From NCBI RefSeq assembly GCF_042100115.1, contig NC_091273.1:1364001-1428000 (forward strand): a stretch of 64,000 nt of DNA. The letters run 5' to 3'. The first letter of the stretch is position 1. Every line of letters starts with the position of its first letter. This DNA is from Alternaria dauci. Taxonomy: Eukaryota > Ascomycota > Dothideomycetes > Pleosporales > Pleosporaceae. Positions 36,372 to 46,688 of the stretch are shown piece after piece. Made by a program: the position numbers and the translations under genes. Below the pieces are notes generated by a model. It was given only the letters and a program-made list of their open reading frames with translations. It ran no database searches and was not told where the DNA came from.

Positions 36372-36977
36372 TTACTCTTCATTTCCCCCTCCGTCCATCT
36401 CCTTCTCACTCTTTCCACTTTTCTTACTCCTTTCGCTCTTCTCACGCCTAGCCCTCTTCATCTCCTCCACCCCTTCTGTCAAATCCCTATGCACAACTCT
36501 AACCTCCCACTCGTCATTCTCACACCACCGCACCTTCCCCAGCTGCTCTGCAAACGCCACACTCCTATGATGTCCGCTCCCACATAGACACCCTACTCGC
36601 ACTATCGCTTTTTTACCTTCCCTGCTAGCTCGTACATTTTTGACCTCCATGAGCCGCCGAATATCGCCCTCAGCACAGGTCACCACGTCACTGAACGAGT
36701 CGCGGCGCATGAGCTCGTCTTGCAGTGCAGAGTCGAGTCCGGTGCATGTTTTGCGTATTTGAGAGGACGGGTTATGCGTCATACGGCAGTCATATTCCAG
36801 GTCTGGTTTTGGAGACGGTGGTGTGAAGCGGTCGTAGGATGTGATTTCGAGGATTGGTCGAGTTTGAGAAGTTTCTGGGTCCTGGTTTTCCTTCTTTGTT
36901 GATGCGATTTCGTCTTCGGTTGGTGGGACGAGTCGTGTGTTTTTGACTGCTGATGCAATGTCCGACAATACTGACAT
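36372..36977 (-). CDS. stand-alone RapZ C-terminal-like domain protein
   Basis: 201 aa from the ATG at 36977 (MSVLSDIASAVK); the frame continues upstream only to a TTG. After a polar N-terminus, residues about 50-170 match the C-terminal domain of bacterial RapZ in order: YDCRMTHNPSSQIR, TGLDSALQDEL, then VRVGCLCGSGHHRSVAFAEQL (compare the GCTGGKHRSV core of RapZ), and VVHRDL. The RapZ N-terminal P-loop kinase domain is absent. The last 35 residues are a Lys/Arg/Ser/Glu-rich tail. In bacteria the domain binds small RNAs and a metabolite; its role in fungi is not known to me. Confidence 0.65.
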   Translation of the reverse strand: MSVLSDIASAVKNTRLVPPTEDEIASTKKENQDPETSQTRPILEITSYDRFTPPSPKPDLEYDCRMTHNPSSQIRKTCTGLDSALQDELMRRDSFSDVVTCAEGDIRRLMEVKNVRASREGKKAIVRVGCLCGSGHHRSVAFAEQLGKVRWCENDEWEVRVVHRDLTEGVEEMKRARREKSERSKKSGKSEKEMDGGGNEE

Positions 36978-37696
36978 TTTTCTGATCGCCGAGCTGTGAA
37001 TGGCAATAGGATTCAATGTGCACTTAGTGTTGCAGAAGAGAGTTGTTTAGAACAGTCTCTTGCACGGGGAGTATGGGTCAAAAGATGCCTGCATGTTGGA
37101 ACACCTGATGGTTCGAGCTTTCTGTCTTGTTTTCATGACGCTCATCTGGGTAATAGATCGTGTGCCCACTGAAGATTACCTCAGGGTCCCTGCAAACTCC
37201 GGTGCATGATATGACGTTGGGCGCTGTGGATCCACGGGTGCATCCGCTGGCAGCATGCAAAGTGCGTCATCGCTCATTCGACCGCAGCAGGTACCGGGAG
37301 AATTCAATGCCACTGTATCAGTTTTCGTTGGCTAGTATTCTCTCCAACAAGATGCTATGATTATATTCCATAACACAACTAGATACGTGACCTGCAAAGA
37401 GGAAGCGGGTTGTCGTCTCTAATGAGATAGAGGAGCTCGGTTATATTGTGTTGTACCAAAGACATTAAGTCTACTTGAAGGACATACACTACGTCATCTT
37501 ATATAACATACATACGTAAAACACACCATATACCTCTAGGGCTCATTGCATACCAAGGTACAGTTAAGAAGAAATGCGCGGGCCTGACGCAAGCAAACAC
37601 GTAACAAGTAGATGCTTGACTCTATTCGTATGCTACATTTCAGACGCGCGTCTCGGATCTCGTGGTGCACGACATTCTGGGCGATACATGCGGCTG
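36978..37696. other. intergenic, no gene seen
   Basis: About 720 bases, AT-rich at 37440-37540. Short open frames have no protein character. Confidence 0.4.
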
Positions 37697-38404
37697 TTAG
37701 TTTTGGAATTTGATCCAGTTGTTTCCCATGACTTCTTCTTCTGAAGGGCGTTTTATCAGCTGCGGCGCGTTTTGTGCAAAATTAGGGCCAAGACCATGTC
37801 CGTCGCCAGCCCCGCCAGACTGAGGAGCATCCGTAGCGTTTTCATCATGACCGATCCCAGAACGTGAAAGGGGGCCAGATTCGCTGATGAATGTCGATGG
37901 GTACTGTGCGGCAGTGGAAGACCATGGATTGACGGGTCGAACATATGACGTTGGTGATGAATTGTCATGAGCAGGTGTTCGGGTCTCTGGCAGCCCGACT
38001 GCCACATCGTAGGTCAAATTTGTCGTAATCACTCTCCTTCTTCTCCCTGATGCATCTGTCGGGAAGTTGCGGTAGAATGCCTCGGCAGGTAGATGAACAG
38101 TGATGGGTATGGTAACTGTAAAGTTCTTGGGTGACTTCGATGCCGATGCAGTCGTATGTGGTGATGCGAGAGAAGGGATTGTAGTGGTGTAGGGGGTAAA
38201 AGTTGAGTGGTTTGCGTCGCGTGGCATCAGAGGCGGTGGTGTTGCATTGTCAGCTGCCGCCACTGCATATTTACCTTCCTCAACCACAACAAACTTCTCG
38301 TTGGGTGGCACCACATGTGCGGTTGGCATTCGAAAGGGCGCATTAAAGTTCTTGTAGTATGTTTCTGGCTCTGGCTCGTCGACCGTGTCTGAAAGTCCGG
38401 GCAT
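37697..38404 (-). CDS. hypothetical Ser/Thr/Pro-rich protein
   Basis: 235 aa from the ATG at 38404 (MPGLSDTVDEPEPETYYKNF). The frame stays open upstream to about 38620, but that part looks like a leader. The middle is rich in Thr, Ser and Pro. Residues about 115-155 (KNFTVTIPITVHLPAEAFYRN, then RRRRVITTNLTYDVAVGLP) could be a short beta domain. The C-terminus is polar, with KRPSEEEVMGNNWIKFQN. No signal peptide or recognised family. Confidence 0.5.
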   Translation of the reverse strand: MPGLSDTVDEPEPETYYKNFNAPFRMPTAHVVPPNEKFVVVEEGKYAVAAADNATPPPLMPRDANHSTFTPYTTTIPSLASPHTTASASKSPKNFTVTIPITVHLPAEAFYRNFPTDASGRRRRVITTNLTYDVAVGLPETRTPAHDNSSPTSYVRPVNPWSSTAAQYPSTFISESGPLSRSGIGHDENATDAPQSGGAGDGHGLGPNFAQNAPQLIKRPSEEEVMGNNWIKFQN

Positions 38405-38727
38405 TTTCGGGGTGGTGAGGTAGCGAGCTGTAGTGGCTTTGTGGGTAAGACAGGGGTCAATATCGATACGAGTGTCTGGAGGCGAAAGAATGCATGAAAT
38501 GTATAGCGAGCTGCGCGAACTGTGTTGTGGATGTACAGAAATAAAGAATGAGAGATTTTGTCTACTGCTTGACCTAGCAAGGCCCATGAGCGAGAAGGTA
38601 AAAGCTACCCTAGATGGCATCCACTAGTTGTGCCATAGCAATCACACCTGACCATCAATCGCTTCGTAGCTGCCTGCACGAACGACTTGGTGATGAGGAA
38701 GGTGCTCACGGGGTATACTAGGACCTG
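38405..38727. other. leader/promoter of the 37697-38404 gene
   Basis: On the minus strand an open frame reaches 38620 without a start context. No separate gene seen. Confidence 0.35.
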
Positions 38728-39090
38728 CTAGAGCGCACCTTCCTTACAGCTTTTAATATCACACAATAAGCTTTGGTCCAAGTCGTGCTCTGCCAATCTT
38801 TCGACAGTCTTCTTAGTCAATGTGCATGTGTTTTCTTCTGAAGGATCAGGTCTGTCCCTCAGCTTTGTTTGCCGCTGAAGTGCCTCAGCCCAGAAAGCCT
38901 CAAGTTGAGCACGACGCCTGTCAGCCAACGACTGCTCATCCTCATCTGCCCGGAACGCCTTGCAGAATGCATCGTGAAACGGTCGTGATTCGCACTCCCA
39001 CTTAAGCAGCTTTAGACAGTTGATGTAGATTCTCGGATCGTTGGTGATGTAGGGTTGCGGGACACCAGGCACGCGGACGATGTACGGCAT
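38728..39090 (-). CDS. small hypothetical protein
   Basis: 120 aa, ATG start, single exon. MPYIVRVPGVPQPYITNDP is followed by a helical, charged body with several Cys (LLKWECESRPFHDAFCKAF, CTLTKKTVERL, LLCDIKSCKEGAL) and the segment RRRAQLEAFWAEALQRQ. No signal peptide, so the cysteines are probably not disulfides of a secreted effector. No known domain. Confidence 0.45.
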   Translation of the reverse strand: MPYIVRVPGVPQPYITNDPRIYINCLKLLKWECESRPFHDAFCKAFRADEDEQSLADRRRAQLEAFWAEALQRQTKLRDRPDPSEENTCTLTKKTVERLAEHDLDQSLLCDIKSCKEGAL

Positions 39091-39588
39091 TGTGTTTCCG
39101 GTTATAGTAGTCGGTTCCCTAATAGATATGATAAGGACGTAAGTAGAGTTTCGGCGCTCTTTTGGCTGCTAGTGAATGATTGCAGGCCAGCAAGGATGAG
39201 GCTTTTTGTAGTGAGAGGGTACGAGTAGTGGTCAGGATCAGTAAGAAGATTGAGTTTACATGTTAGCTTTCAGTGAAGTGTGGCTTTTGAGTGATTCTGT
39301 GTAGTCACAGCGGACAGTGAGTGGTTTCGGTCAGCCCATCGCGCATGACAGACTGTAACCATGGTAAAGGGGTGGGTGCGGCCCAACAATAGCATGCTTC
39401 CCAACAATTGAGTGAAGCAGATGTACGGTGGATGATGTTTGCACTAGTTTGGCGCGTTGGAGAGCGTGATGACGAGGCTAACCCTCCGACCATGGTCTTG
39501 GCGAATGACTCAATCGCGAACCGCCCGTGACCCCTCCAAAATATCCAAAAGTCGATGGAGCACAAACACGTCGCAATCAATCGTCAAG
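39091..39588. other. divergent promoter region, orphan gene and eIF2B-alpha
   Basis: No gene seen. The plus-strand frame of eIF2B-alpha is open back to about 39457, but the conserved protein starts at 39589. Confidence 0.4.
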
Positions 39589-40705
39589 ATGAGCACCGAA
39601 TCAGGAGCCAAGACACAGCCGACCTTTGACATTGTCGCGACATACCGCCGCATTCTTAAAGATGACCCCGAGCTTACTATGCCCGTCGCGGCCATTGAGG
39701 CGCTCGTAGAAGCCATTGCACAGAGCTCTGTCTCAACCGTCGCCGAGACGCTCGATCTGCTCGAACGCCATACAGCTGCCCTGAAGGCGTCGATTGCGAA
39801 CCCCATCTCCCTCTCTGCCGGCACCGATCTCTTCCAGCGCTACCTCATCACGACGCTCAACCGCCCCGCGAGCCTGAACTTGGGCCCAGACGACGACTTC
39901 CGCGCGATACGCAACCATCTCCTGTCCAACGGCAAGCTCTTCGTAGACCGCGCCAAGCAGAGCAGGGAAAAGATAGCGAGCTTCGGCAAGCACTTCATCC
40001 GCGACGGCGGCACAGTGCTCACAAATGGTGGTTCGCGAGTGGTGGGCGCGCTGCTGAGGAGGGCAGCCGAGTCAAGCACGCTCCGCTTCAAGGTCATATA
40101 CGTCCTCCCCTCGTCCAGCTCGTCGGACGCCAAAGAGGGCCTCCAAACTGTCGCCGACCTCCGAGACCACAACGTCCCAGTAGCCACCATCCCAGATTCA
40201 GCCGTCGCCTACTCCCTGGGCAAGGTCGACATGGTCATTGTGGGAGCCGAGGGTGTTGTGGAGAACGGCGGCATCATCTCGCGCATGGGCACTTACCAGC
40301 TGGGTGTGCTAGCCAAGAGCAAAGGAAAGCCCTTCTACGTGGTTGCCGAGAGCCACAAGTTTGTCAGACTGTATCCCCTTAGCCAGTTTGATTTGCCCAT
40401 TGAGCAGAAGGTGCTGGACTTCAAGATTGCAGAAGAACCCAAAGAGGAACAAAAGACCAAGAGCGATGAAGAGCAGCGGAACGTCTTCGACGAAGCCATC
40501 GCAGACATGGCTGCCAAGGGGTCAACAGTCGCTCCACTCGACGCTCATGATGCTGTCGACTTTACGGTTTGTTCTGCCCACTTTACTGGGAATACATCTT
40601 GCTAATGTTGACCAGCCACCTGACCTGATCTCTGGTATCATTACCGAGTCCGGCGTCCTTACCCCGTCTGCTGTCTCGGAGGAGTTGATCAAGATATGGT
40701 TTTGA
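39589..40705 (+). CDS. GCN3: translation initiation factor eIF2B subunit alpha
   Basis: Regulatory subunit of the guanine-nucleotide exchange factor for eIF2; senses phosphorylated eIF2-alpha in general amino-acid control. 355 aa from exons 39589-40566 and 40616-40705; the intron is 49 bp (GTTTGT...CCAG) and keeps the frame (DFT|PPDL). Helical N-terminal half, then the Rossmann-like half with DGGTVLTNGGSRVV, VDMVIVGAEGVVENGGI and KPFYVVAESHKFVR, and a C-terminal ELIKIWF, all family marks. An acidic, Lys/Glu-rich loop (EEPKEEQKTKSDEEQ) is inserted before the last helix region, as in other filamentous fungi. The ATG MSTESGAK is preferred over the longer open frame. Confidence 0.95.
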
Positions 40706-41264
40706 GCCCTCCCCGAGCATGACCTCCACCCCACACCAGAACAATTACCCTCCCGCGAACACAAGATGGGTATACGGTTTTGTGGAAGATGCTCACATCA
40801 GTCATAGGAAATTCATGGAAGGTGAACCTATGACTCCGCAGCCTTCCCGCCTACGCCGCAACCGACGCAGCACGTCTCAAGACTGGGACACATATGCAGC
40901 AAGGTATCGTGCGCGTTAGAAGCTCACTTGACAGCGCTTGGGAGTCGGCTTTGTGGCCAAAGAAGACTGGAACACGCGAGAACGATGAAAGATAACGACC
41001 AACTATGACGTGGTATCGCGCTGGCGATGCCGGCATATGATACCCAATAGATTTGTGCAATGGCAACATTTCTTTGCCCTCCTACCTCTTCAAGGAGCTA
41101 GCCTTGTCGTAACGACATGATTCTTCTATGAGAATGATTAACGTGAAGTATATGGTTCCATTGACAGCAGCAGCAAACTTTTCGACAATGAATATATTTC
41201 CCCACCATCAGAGTCTCCTGGCCTCTTGTCTATCGTTCTCAACACAAAACTCGCGCAATAGACC
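40706..41264. other. intergenic; one doubtful 66-codon frame
   Basis: A 66-codon ATG frame starts 13 bp after the eIF2B-alpha stop (40719-40919), but it probably lies in the 3' untranslated region. Nothing else seen. The last 60 bases before 41265 are pyrimidine-rich. Confidence 0.35.
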
Positions 41265-43001
41265 ATGCCATACCTTTTACAGCCACCAGCGCACTCCTTC
41301 GACACATGCAATCCGCTTTTTACCTATACGCTTACTGATCCTACCCCTTCCGAGCTCTCCAAAATCAAAGACCTTCAGAATTGGGGTTGGCAAGTCTCTT
41401 TACACTCCCAAAATGATGCAGAGTATCTTGCCGCTATAGACAGAGTCGAGAAAGCGATAAAGAAGAGACATCGCAGGACGCAGATGATATACGGCAGTAT
41501 GATGGGCGGGCCCAGGTTGACTTTTGAGGAGATTTGGGAACAAGAATTGACTAGGGCTTCAAAGCAAGGACTGTGTGAGTTCGAGGTAAAGGAGGAGGAT
41601 AATGGTGATCAAGCAAGCATAATGTCTCAAATGACACAGCAGAAACTGTGGTTGCTTTGGGCTGAAGCAGAGGAAGTCAAAGTAAGAGAATCCCAAGAAG
41701 GAAGCTTTTGAGAAAGCGGCATAGATAGATGACTGATAGCCTCAGACAGGACATTCAAGTTGTTGATGAGCAGTCTCCACTGCCAACGTCCTCCAAATTA
41801 AAAGAAAGTAAAAACACTGACAAATACGTGTACCAAGAGTCTGCTGTAAGGTGCATCACAGGAGGACAAGCCAACAGCACATCGTGTTTCGTTGAAGCCA
41901 GCTTGTACACTATTGCGTCGCCGCACTCTCCAATGCGGTGATTCTCAGCTTGCATGTCAGGAGGCCCCACAATCTCCTCCATCTTCCACATCACCAACCT
42001 CTCCAGAGGAGTCGGACTTCCTCCTTCTAGATCCCTATATGCTAGCCATGGCTACGTGCGGACACTGGTCTCCGCCTGTGTTCCTCCGGGCCTGGTCGCG
42101 TCAGGATCCTCAATCTCAATCCACTGCACCTCGCGCTGAACTTTCATCAAAAGACCCCGAGAAACCTCGCAAACTCAGGAAGAAACTTTCTCGCCGTTAC
42201 TCGGAACCTAGCTTGAACGACTGCCTCCCACCTAGATCAGTCAGCCTTTTGTCCTGGGTGAAAAGAAAGCGACTCGAGAAAACAGAGGGAAATATAAACT
42301 TGGTCGCACCGCAACAGCAACAAACTAGGAATTCAGGCGACGCAGAGAAACCTTCACGCACTACTTCATTACGTAGTACGCTCCAATGCTGTCGAATTTC
42401 ACTTTCTACTACTTTGTCGGATAATTCCTCCAGAACTCTTCAGCCCACCACCTCCGCGGGCTTTGACTTGAGTCTTGATTCACATCCAAATACATCAACT
42501 CCCTGTTATCCAGAACCCCGCAAAGCCTCACCAAGGTCCTCCACTGCCTCCAGCCTCATCTTCCCCGGTTGTGAAATAACACAAGAAGAATACTTTGGGC
42601 GCACGAATCGACCGCAAGAGAACCTACACCCTCGCCAGCTAACGCCACCACCAGGATTAGAAGAAGCAAACGATCCCTACGAGTGGCAAGCCTGGGATAT
42701 TGAGCGCGCTCGCCAAGAAAGTAACACTGACCGTATGCTTGGAAGAAGCAGTATGCGTAGATCAAGTGCTTGGATTGGTGATAGGGGAAGTGCTAAGAAT
42801 GATTGGTATGATGAGTTTCAGAAGAAGATGAAGGAGGAAAAGGTGCAAGCGCAAAAGGAGCAAAAGGAAGCCAACAAGAAGAGGGAGAAAGAGATGAAGA
42901 AGTTGGAGAGGCAGGAGAAGAATAGGAGGGAGGAGGAGGCGAGGGAGCTGCTCAAGAAGCAAGGTATGTTCTCGGTAGGGTATTTACCTAGGTATACGTG
43001 A
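41265..43001 (+). CDS. hypothetical protein: W-G-W-Q-V core plus coiled-coil tail (three-exon model)
   Basis: Best model joins 41265-41681, 41750-41845 and 41961-43001 (517 aa), all junctions in phase 0. Intron 1 is GTAAGA...GACAG (68 bp, CTGAT branch); intron 2 is GTAAGG...GTCAG (115 bp, weaker). Reasons to join: the second frame lacks a credible ATG at its 5' end, the gap after the first frame's stop is only 18 bp, and both introns fit. Residues 31-44 read LSKIKDLQNWGWQV, then IWEQEL at 90. The middle is Ser/Pro/Gln-rich; residues about 440-505 form a Lys/Glu coiled coil (KKMKEEKVQAQKEQ...). An alternative is two genes, 41265-41711 and 41729-43001. Function unknown. Confidence 0.45.
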
Positions 43002-43341
43002 ATTCTTCAGGGCTGTGTTGGTATGAAGTGGGAATTTTGAATACCCAAGACGCGTTGTCATCATGTCTTTCAGCAGGGCTTAGCTGCTATCAGAGAGGCA
43101 GTTTTTCTTTTCTACCAACAATTCATATGAGCTTTACTACCAACATTGCCGCAAGTCTGAATGCAGCCCAGGAAACACTCGCTAAGCCGAATGAAATAAG
43201 TGTGATTATTGCTTGGAGAGTACCGTGCCGCAATTACGTGCCAGGCAGTTACATAAACCTGACATCCAATGGTGCACTTGGTTTACTAATCGCCAACTGA
43301 CATACTGAATTCTTATTGACAAACAGCTGGTTTGAAACACC
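43002..43341. other. short intergenic region between orphan genes
   Basis: About 340 bases on the same strand as both neighbours. No gene seen. Confidence 0.35.
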
Positions 43342-44272
43342 ATGATTGAATCTCCCAAGAACATGCTACAGGACCTGATCAAGACAAAGGACAGGTCGGC
43401 GGAGAAGAAAGAAGCTGAAGAAGAAGAGAAGGAAGACGAGCCTAGAGATTCTTATCACCCTTGGGGCTACACAATCTACCGTACATGTTACACGCGTGAG
43501 TCGCAACTGCGATGGGAGTCCTTAGTCGAAGCCATCCTACTAGGAATCGAAGAAACCATGCCGGGATTGCGCAAGGATGAACCACCACCTAGGTCTCAAC
43601 TGTTACTCTCTCTCTTTCGCCTAGATCTTCGCTCCGACGCCTCCTTGTATGATGGTCTTACCATAGACGATCTTTGAAAGGTCTATCGTGATCCGCCCAC
43701 GAAGTGTATACCATCGCCAAACTTTGGCCGACCAGACCGTGTCCTTCTCGTCGCCGATGCAGAGGTTTTGCTGGATCCCTACTTTCTACCACAAGAGGTC
43801 GCAGCATTAAAAGACGCCGCAGACACTGCTTTGAGCGATGTCGCGGCTACGGAAACTGGGCAAAAATGGTGGTATAGACATCACGGTTTCCAGAAATTTC
43901 CAGACACCGAGCAACAGCAATTGCAGTATTACCACTTGGATCATAAGCGATGGTCGAAAACCAAACTGCAATGGCTGAAATGCGTAAAGGTTGATTATGT
44001 CCACGCAGAGTACGAGCAACGAGCAAGACACGGTCGCTTGCCTTTTCTTGGCTGGTTCATGATAACTGCGGGAAGCGTAGCAGAGCTATGGGAGATGTTG
44101 ACTGTGGAGGACATTTTGTGGATTGCACCATACAAGGTTGGAGAAGTGACGTGTAAGTGAACTGCATTCCACACATTATGTCCTATGCTGATGCCTGAAG
44201 ACAGGGGACGGGTATGGAAAGACAGATATATCGTCATCGTTCGTTTTCAATGATGAGCAGCCTATGCCATGA
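43342..44272 (+). pseudogene. W-G-Y-T-I family gene with an in-frame TGA
   Basis: Two same-frame stretches, 43342-43674 and 43678-44152, are separated only by TGA at 43675-43677. A 52-bp intron (44153-44204, GTAAGT...ACAG) leads to a last exon ending at 44272. The product would be about 292 aa: acidic start, HPWGYTIYRTCYTRESQLRWESL, then LLVADAEVLLDPYF, and a C-terminal FLGWFMITAGSVAELWEML. This pattern (WG-aromatic, IYRT.Y, W, later a short strand) occurs in many dothideomycete proteins of unknown role. Both sides look fully coding. A single C-to-T change of CGA would explain the stop. Readthrough or a base-call error are other options. Confidence 0.6.
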
Positions 44273-44808
44273 TGGATGTTTCCAGTTGTGGTGACCATGA
44301 TGCTTGGTGTACTACTCAAAAGGCTTCACTTGTCTAGACCTCCACTATACAACCTTTCAGTTGCAGTACTGGGCTCCTTCTTCTTGTACTTTGCAAAAGC
44401 GGTTGGAATATTGGATCAAACTTACGACAGGAGAGGGTCCCTTTAATCAAGAACAACCTCGATTCGAAGAATGACCGGAGGAGTGGCCTCTTCAGCTGGC
44501 CATGCAGGAATGCGTTGTGGGCCTGGAGCGGAGCTTGGCTACCTTGGAAGAGTTATCGTAGACTGCAGCGCATACTGCTCTATTCTGGTCATGATGATGC
44601 ATAGCGATCACGAGACAGGTTGCATGCATAAAAAGAACCATTGTGCAAGAGACAACACACGACCTCTCCTTGCTTTTGTCACCACGTAGTCAATGCATAG
44701 TCAGTGCATGCAGCATGCAATCACAGCTCACATTCTTACACAGCATGGACACGGTCAAGTGATCAAAAGTACCACAAATAATTATAGTAGACATTAAAAT
44801 AACTAAAA
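44273..44808. other. intergenic, no gene seen
   Basis: No protein-like frame. AT-rich at about 44765-44815. Confidence 0.35.
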
Positions 44809-45024
44809 CTACCGAGGACACCCGATTGATTCGTCCCGTTTCGAGTACTGAATCGCGAACCCCACAGCCCGCCAAGCCAACGCGTGCTTCCCTGCCCGAT
44901 CCATCTCCGATCGACACGCTCCCAAGCTTCCTCCGACTCCAACCAAGCCAAAGATGCTCTCCTTGCTTGCATATGTTCCCCACACGCCATCTCCACGCAA
45001 TATGAAAGTTTTCCTCGGTGGCAT
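44809..45024 (-). CDS. possible small hypothetical protein
   Basis: 71 codons from the ATG at 45024; the frame continues upstream to a TTG at 45168. It reads MPPRKTFILRGDGVWGTYAS, then a Gly/Ala-rich SIFGLVGVGGSLGACRSEM. Residue use is protein-like, but nothing supports it beyond that. It could also be the last exon of a gene whose 5' part I did not find. Confidence 0.25.
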   Translation of the reverse strand: MPPRKTFILRGDGVWGTYASKESIFGLVGVGGSLGACRSEMDRAGKHALAWRAVGFAIQYSKRDESIGCPR

Positions 45025-45264
45025 TACGGGGGATCCAACGGGCCGACTGTCATCATTTTGGAAGAAAATGTTGCGATTGCAGTGAGGGTATGGGGACGAT
45101 GATGTCAGTCCCCCCGTGGGTTTTGACTCGTAGGTATTGATCAAGGCTGCGACTAGGCTGCTTGGCAATCATGCCCGCTGCTGGTTCCGCCTTGCTTGCC
45201 TGCATACTGGTGCAAGGCTTGCCGTCATTCTGTCGTTTCCGTACGTCGTCTCGGTATGAGCTTA

Positions 45265-45468
45265 TCACTCTTCGGTGTCGTCGACGCTCTCGACGCTCGG
45301 TGAAGGCGATGATTCACGAACGTATCTGGACGAGAGCGTTGGGCTGGCAATAGGTTGTTGTGCGATGGAGATCTGGCCCTCGGCCTCGATGTCCTGAATG
45401 GGGATCCTGAGCATTTGGCCGCCAACTAGGTTGGGGACGTAGACGAATTGCGTAGCGGGTGAAGACAT
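45265..45468 (-). CDS. small hypothetical protein
   Basis: 67 aa from the ATG at 45468 (MSSPATQFVYVPNLVGG); an in-frame ATG eight codons upstream is possible. Contains QMLRIPIQDIEAEGQISIAQQP and a Ser/Glu/Asp-rich end (SPSPSVESVDDTEE). No signal or membrane segment. The composition is clearly protein-like for so short a frame. Family unknown. Confidence 0.4.
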   Translation of the reverse strand: MSSPATQFVYVPNLVGGQMLRIPIQDIEAEGQISIAQQPIASPTLSSRYVRESSPSPSVESVDDTEE

Positions 45469-46688
45469 GTTTGTTGATAGGATAGGTTTCATTCAAGCTT
45501 GGTAGGATAGTAGAAGTAGTAGTGTAGGAAGACGATGACGATGATGGATTCAAGTCTGATACAGGAAGTCTGCGATGTTATGTCTTCTCCTTCATGTGGG
45601 GATACGACTCAGCTATATACTGTGCCAGAATCCCACGGCTCACCTGAGAATGCCATTGCTCATGCGGCATCCCAAACCCCAGCTCCACGCAAGCATCCAC
45701 TAGACCAGCAACCCAAAACCCTATCCCCGACAGTCCAAGCATCGCAAGCTCCACCCGTCACCCCCGCAGCCAATTATAGCGCGCTACCGCACAAGGGTGC
45801 CTTAACGCCAGCTCCGCCGTGTCAGCCCAACGCGCTGATTCGGCCCATGACCTGCACAACGCGTGGCAAGTCTCCCCGAACAGCTTACTGTGCCGCTTGG
45901 TTGTGTCCGACGAGCGGCGATAAGTGGTTCATGCGTGCGTAGACAAGGCAGCCCCGCACCAATTTCCTCTCCGCCAGCCGGCCAAGCAGCGCTTAAACAG
46001 TGCGATTTTCACTCTAGCTCGGCCAAGTCGCTCTCTCTGCAGGATCTAGACCATACGTTTGTTATCGTCGTGTAATTCTAGGCGGAGATGATGCAAGGTG
46101 TTGTTGAGTTGCTCGATGATAAGGGATTATTGTGAGGGAGACTGGGTTTCGGAAGATCGGCGTTTACAGCATCGCGATTATACACTTTGTGTTAGAGTTT
46201 GGACTTTATCTCCGGCCGCTGCCTAAAGGTCGCGTTCGGGACCATGCATTGTGCCGACCGCGAAATATTGACCGAGAGCTTCTTCCGCAGTCACCTGCTG
46301 CTATCTGCACACGTTGTGCAACTGCGGGCGAGCATTGTCGTCTTTGCAGTTCACGATGACGGTTGGCAAAATGTTTGTCACTACCCGGCTGGGCGATGCT
46401 GGGCGCCTAGCTTCCGAGAATGCTGCCGAGACCTTCTGTACGGTTCCATGTAGTTCTGTTGAACCGTGGCACTCAGCTAGTAAACGAGCAGCTATACGGT
46501 TTGCCCATGGACTGAAACTACCGTCGTTAGACAGAATAGCTCATGGTGACCAGCGTGCACCAAGGAGCATGTGTGACAATCGAGTAGAACGAAATTGCAC
46601 CATAGCTGTAAGCATCCCGACTCCGCAACATCCGCACAATGGCACAATTGCTTTGTAATGTACGGTTAAAACATATCTCTAGTGCGAG
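45469..46688. other. intergenic, no convincing gene
   Basis: A Pro/Ala-rich 135-codon frame at 45535-45942 lies in the likely promoter of the minus-strand gene and is not accepted. No repeat seen. Confidence 0.35.

Noticed and set aside
40719..40919. 66-codon frame 13 bp after the eIF2B-alpha stop
   Set aside because: Lies where the 3' untranslated region should be, has no room for its own promoter, and shows no recognisable domain.
45535..45942. 135-codon Pro/Ala-rich frame
   Set aside because: Sits opposite and upstream of the small minus-strand gene; low-complexity residues typical of GC-rich promoter DNA.
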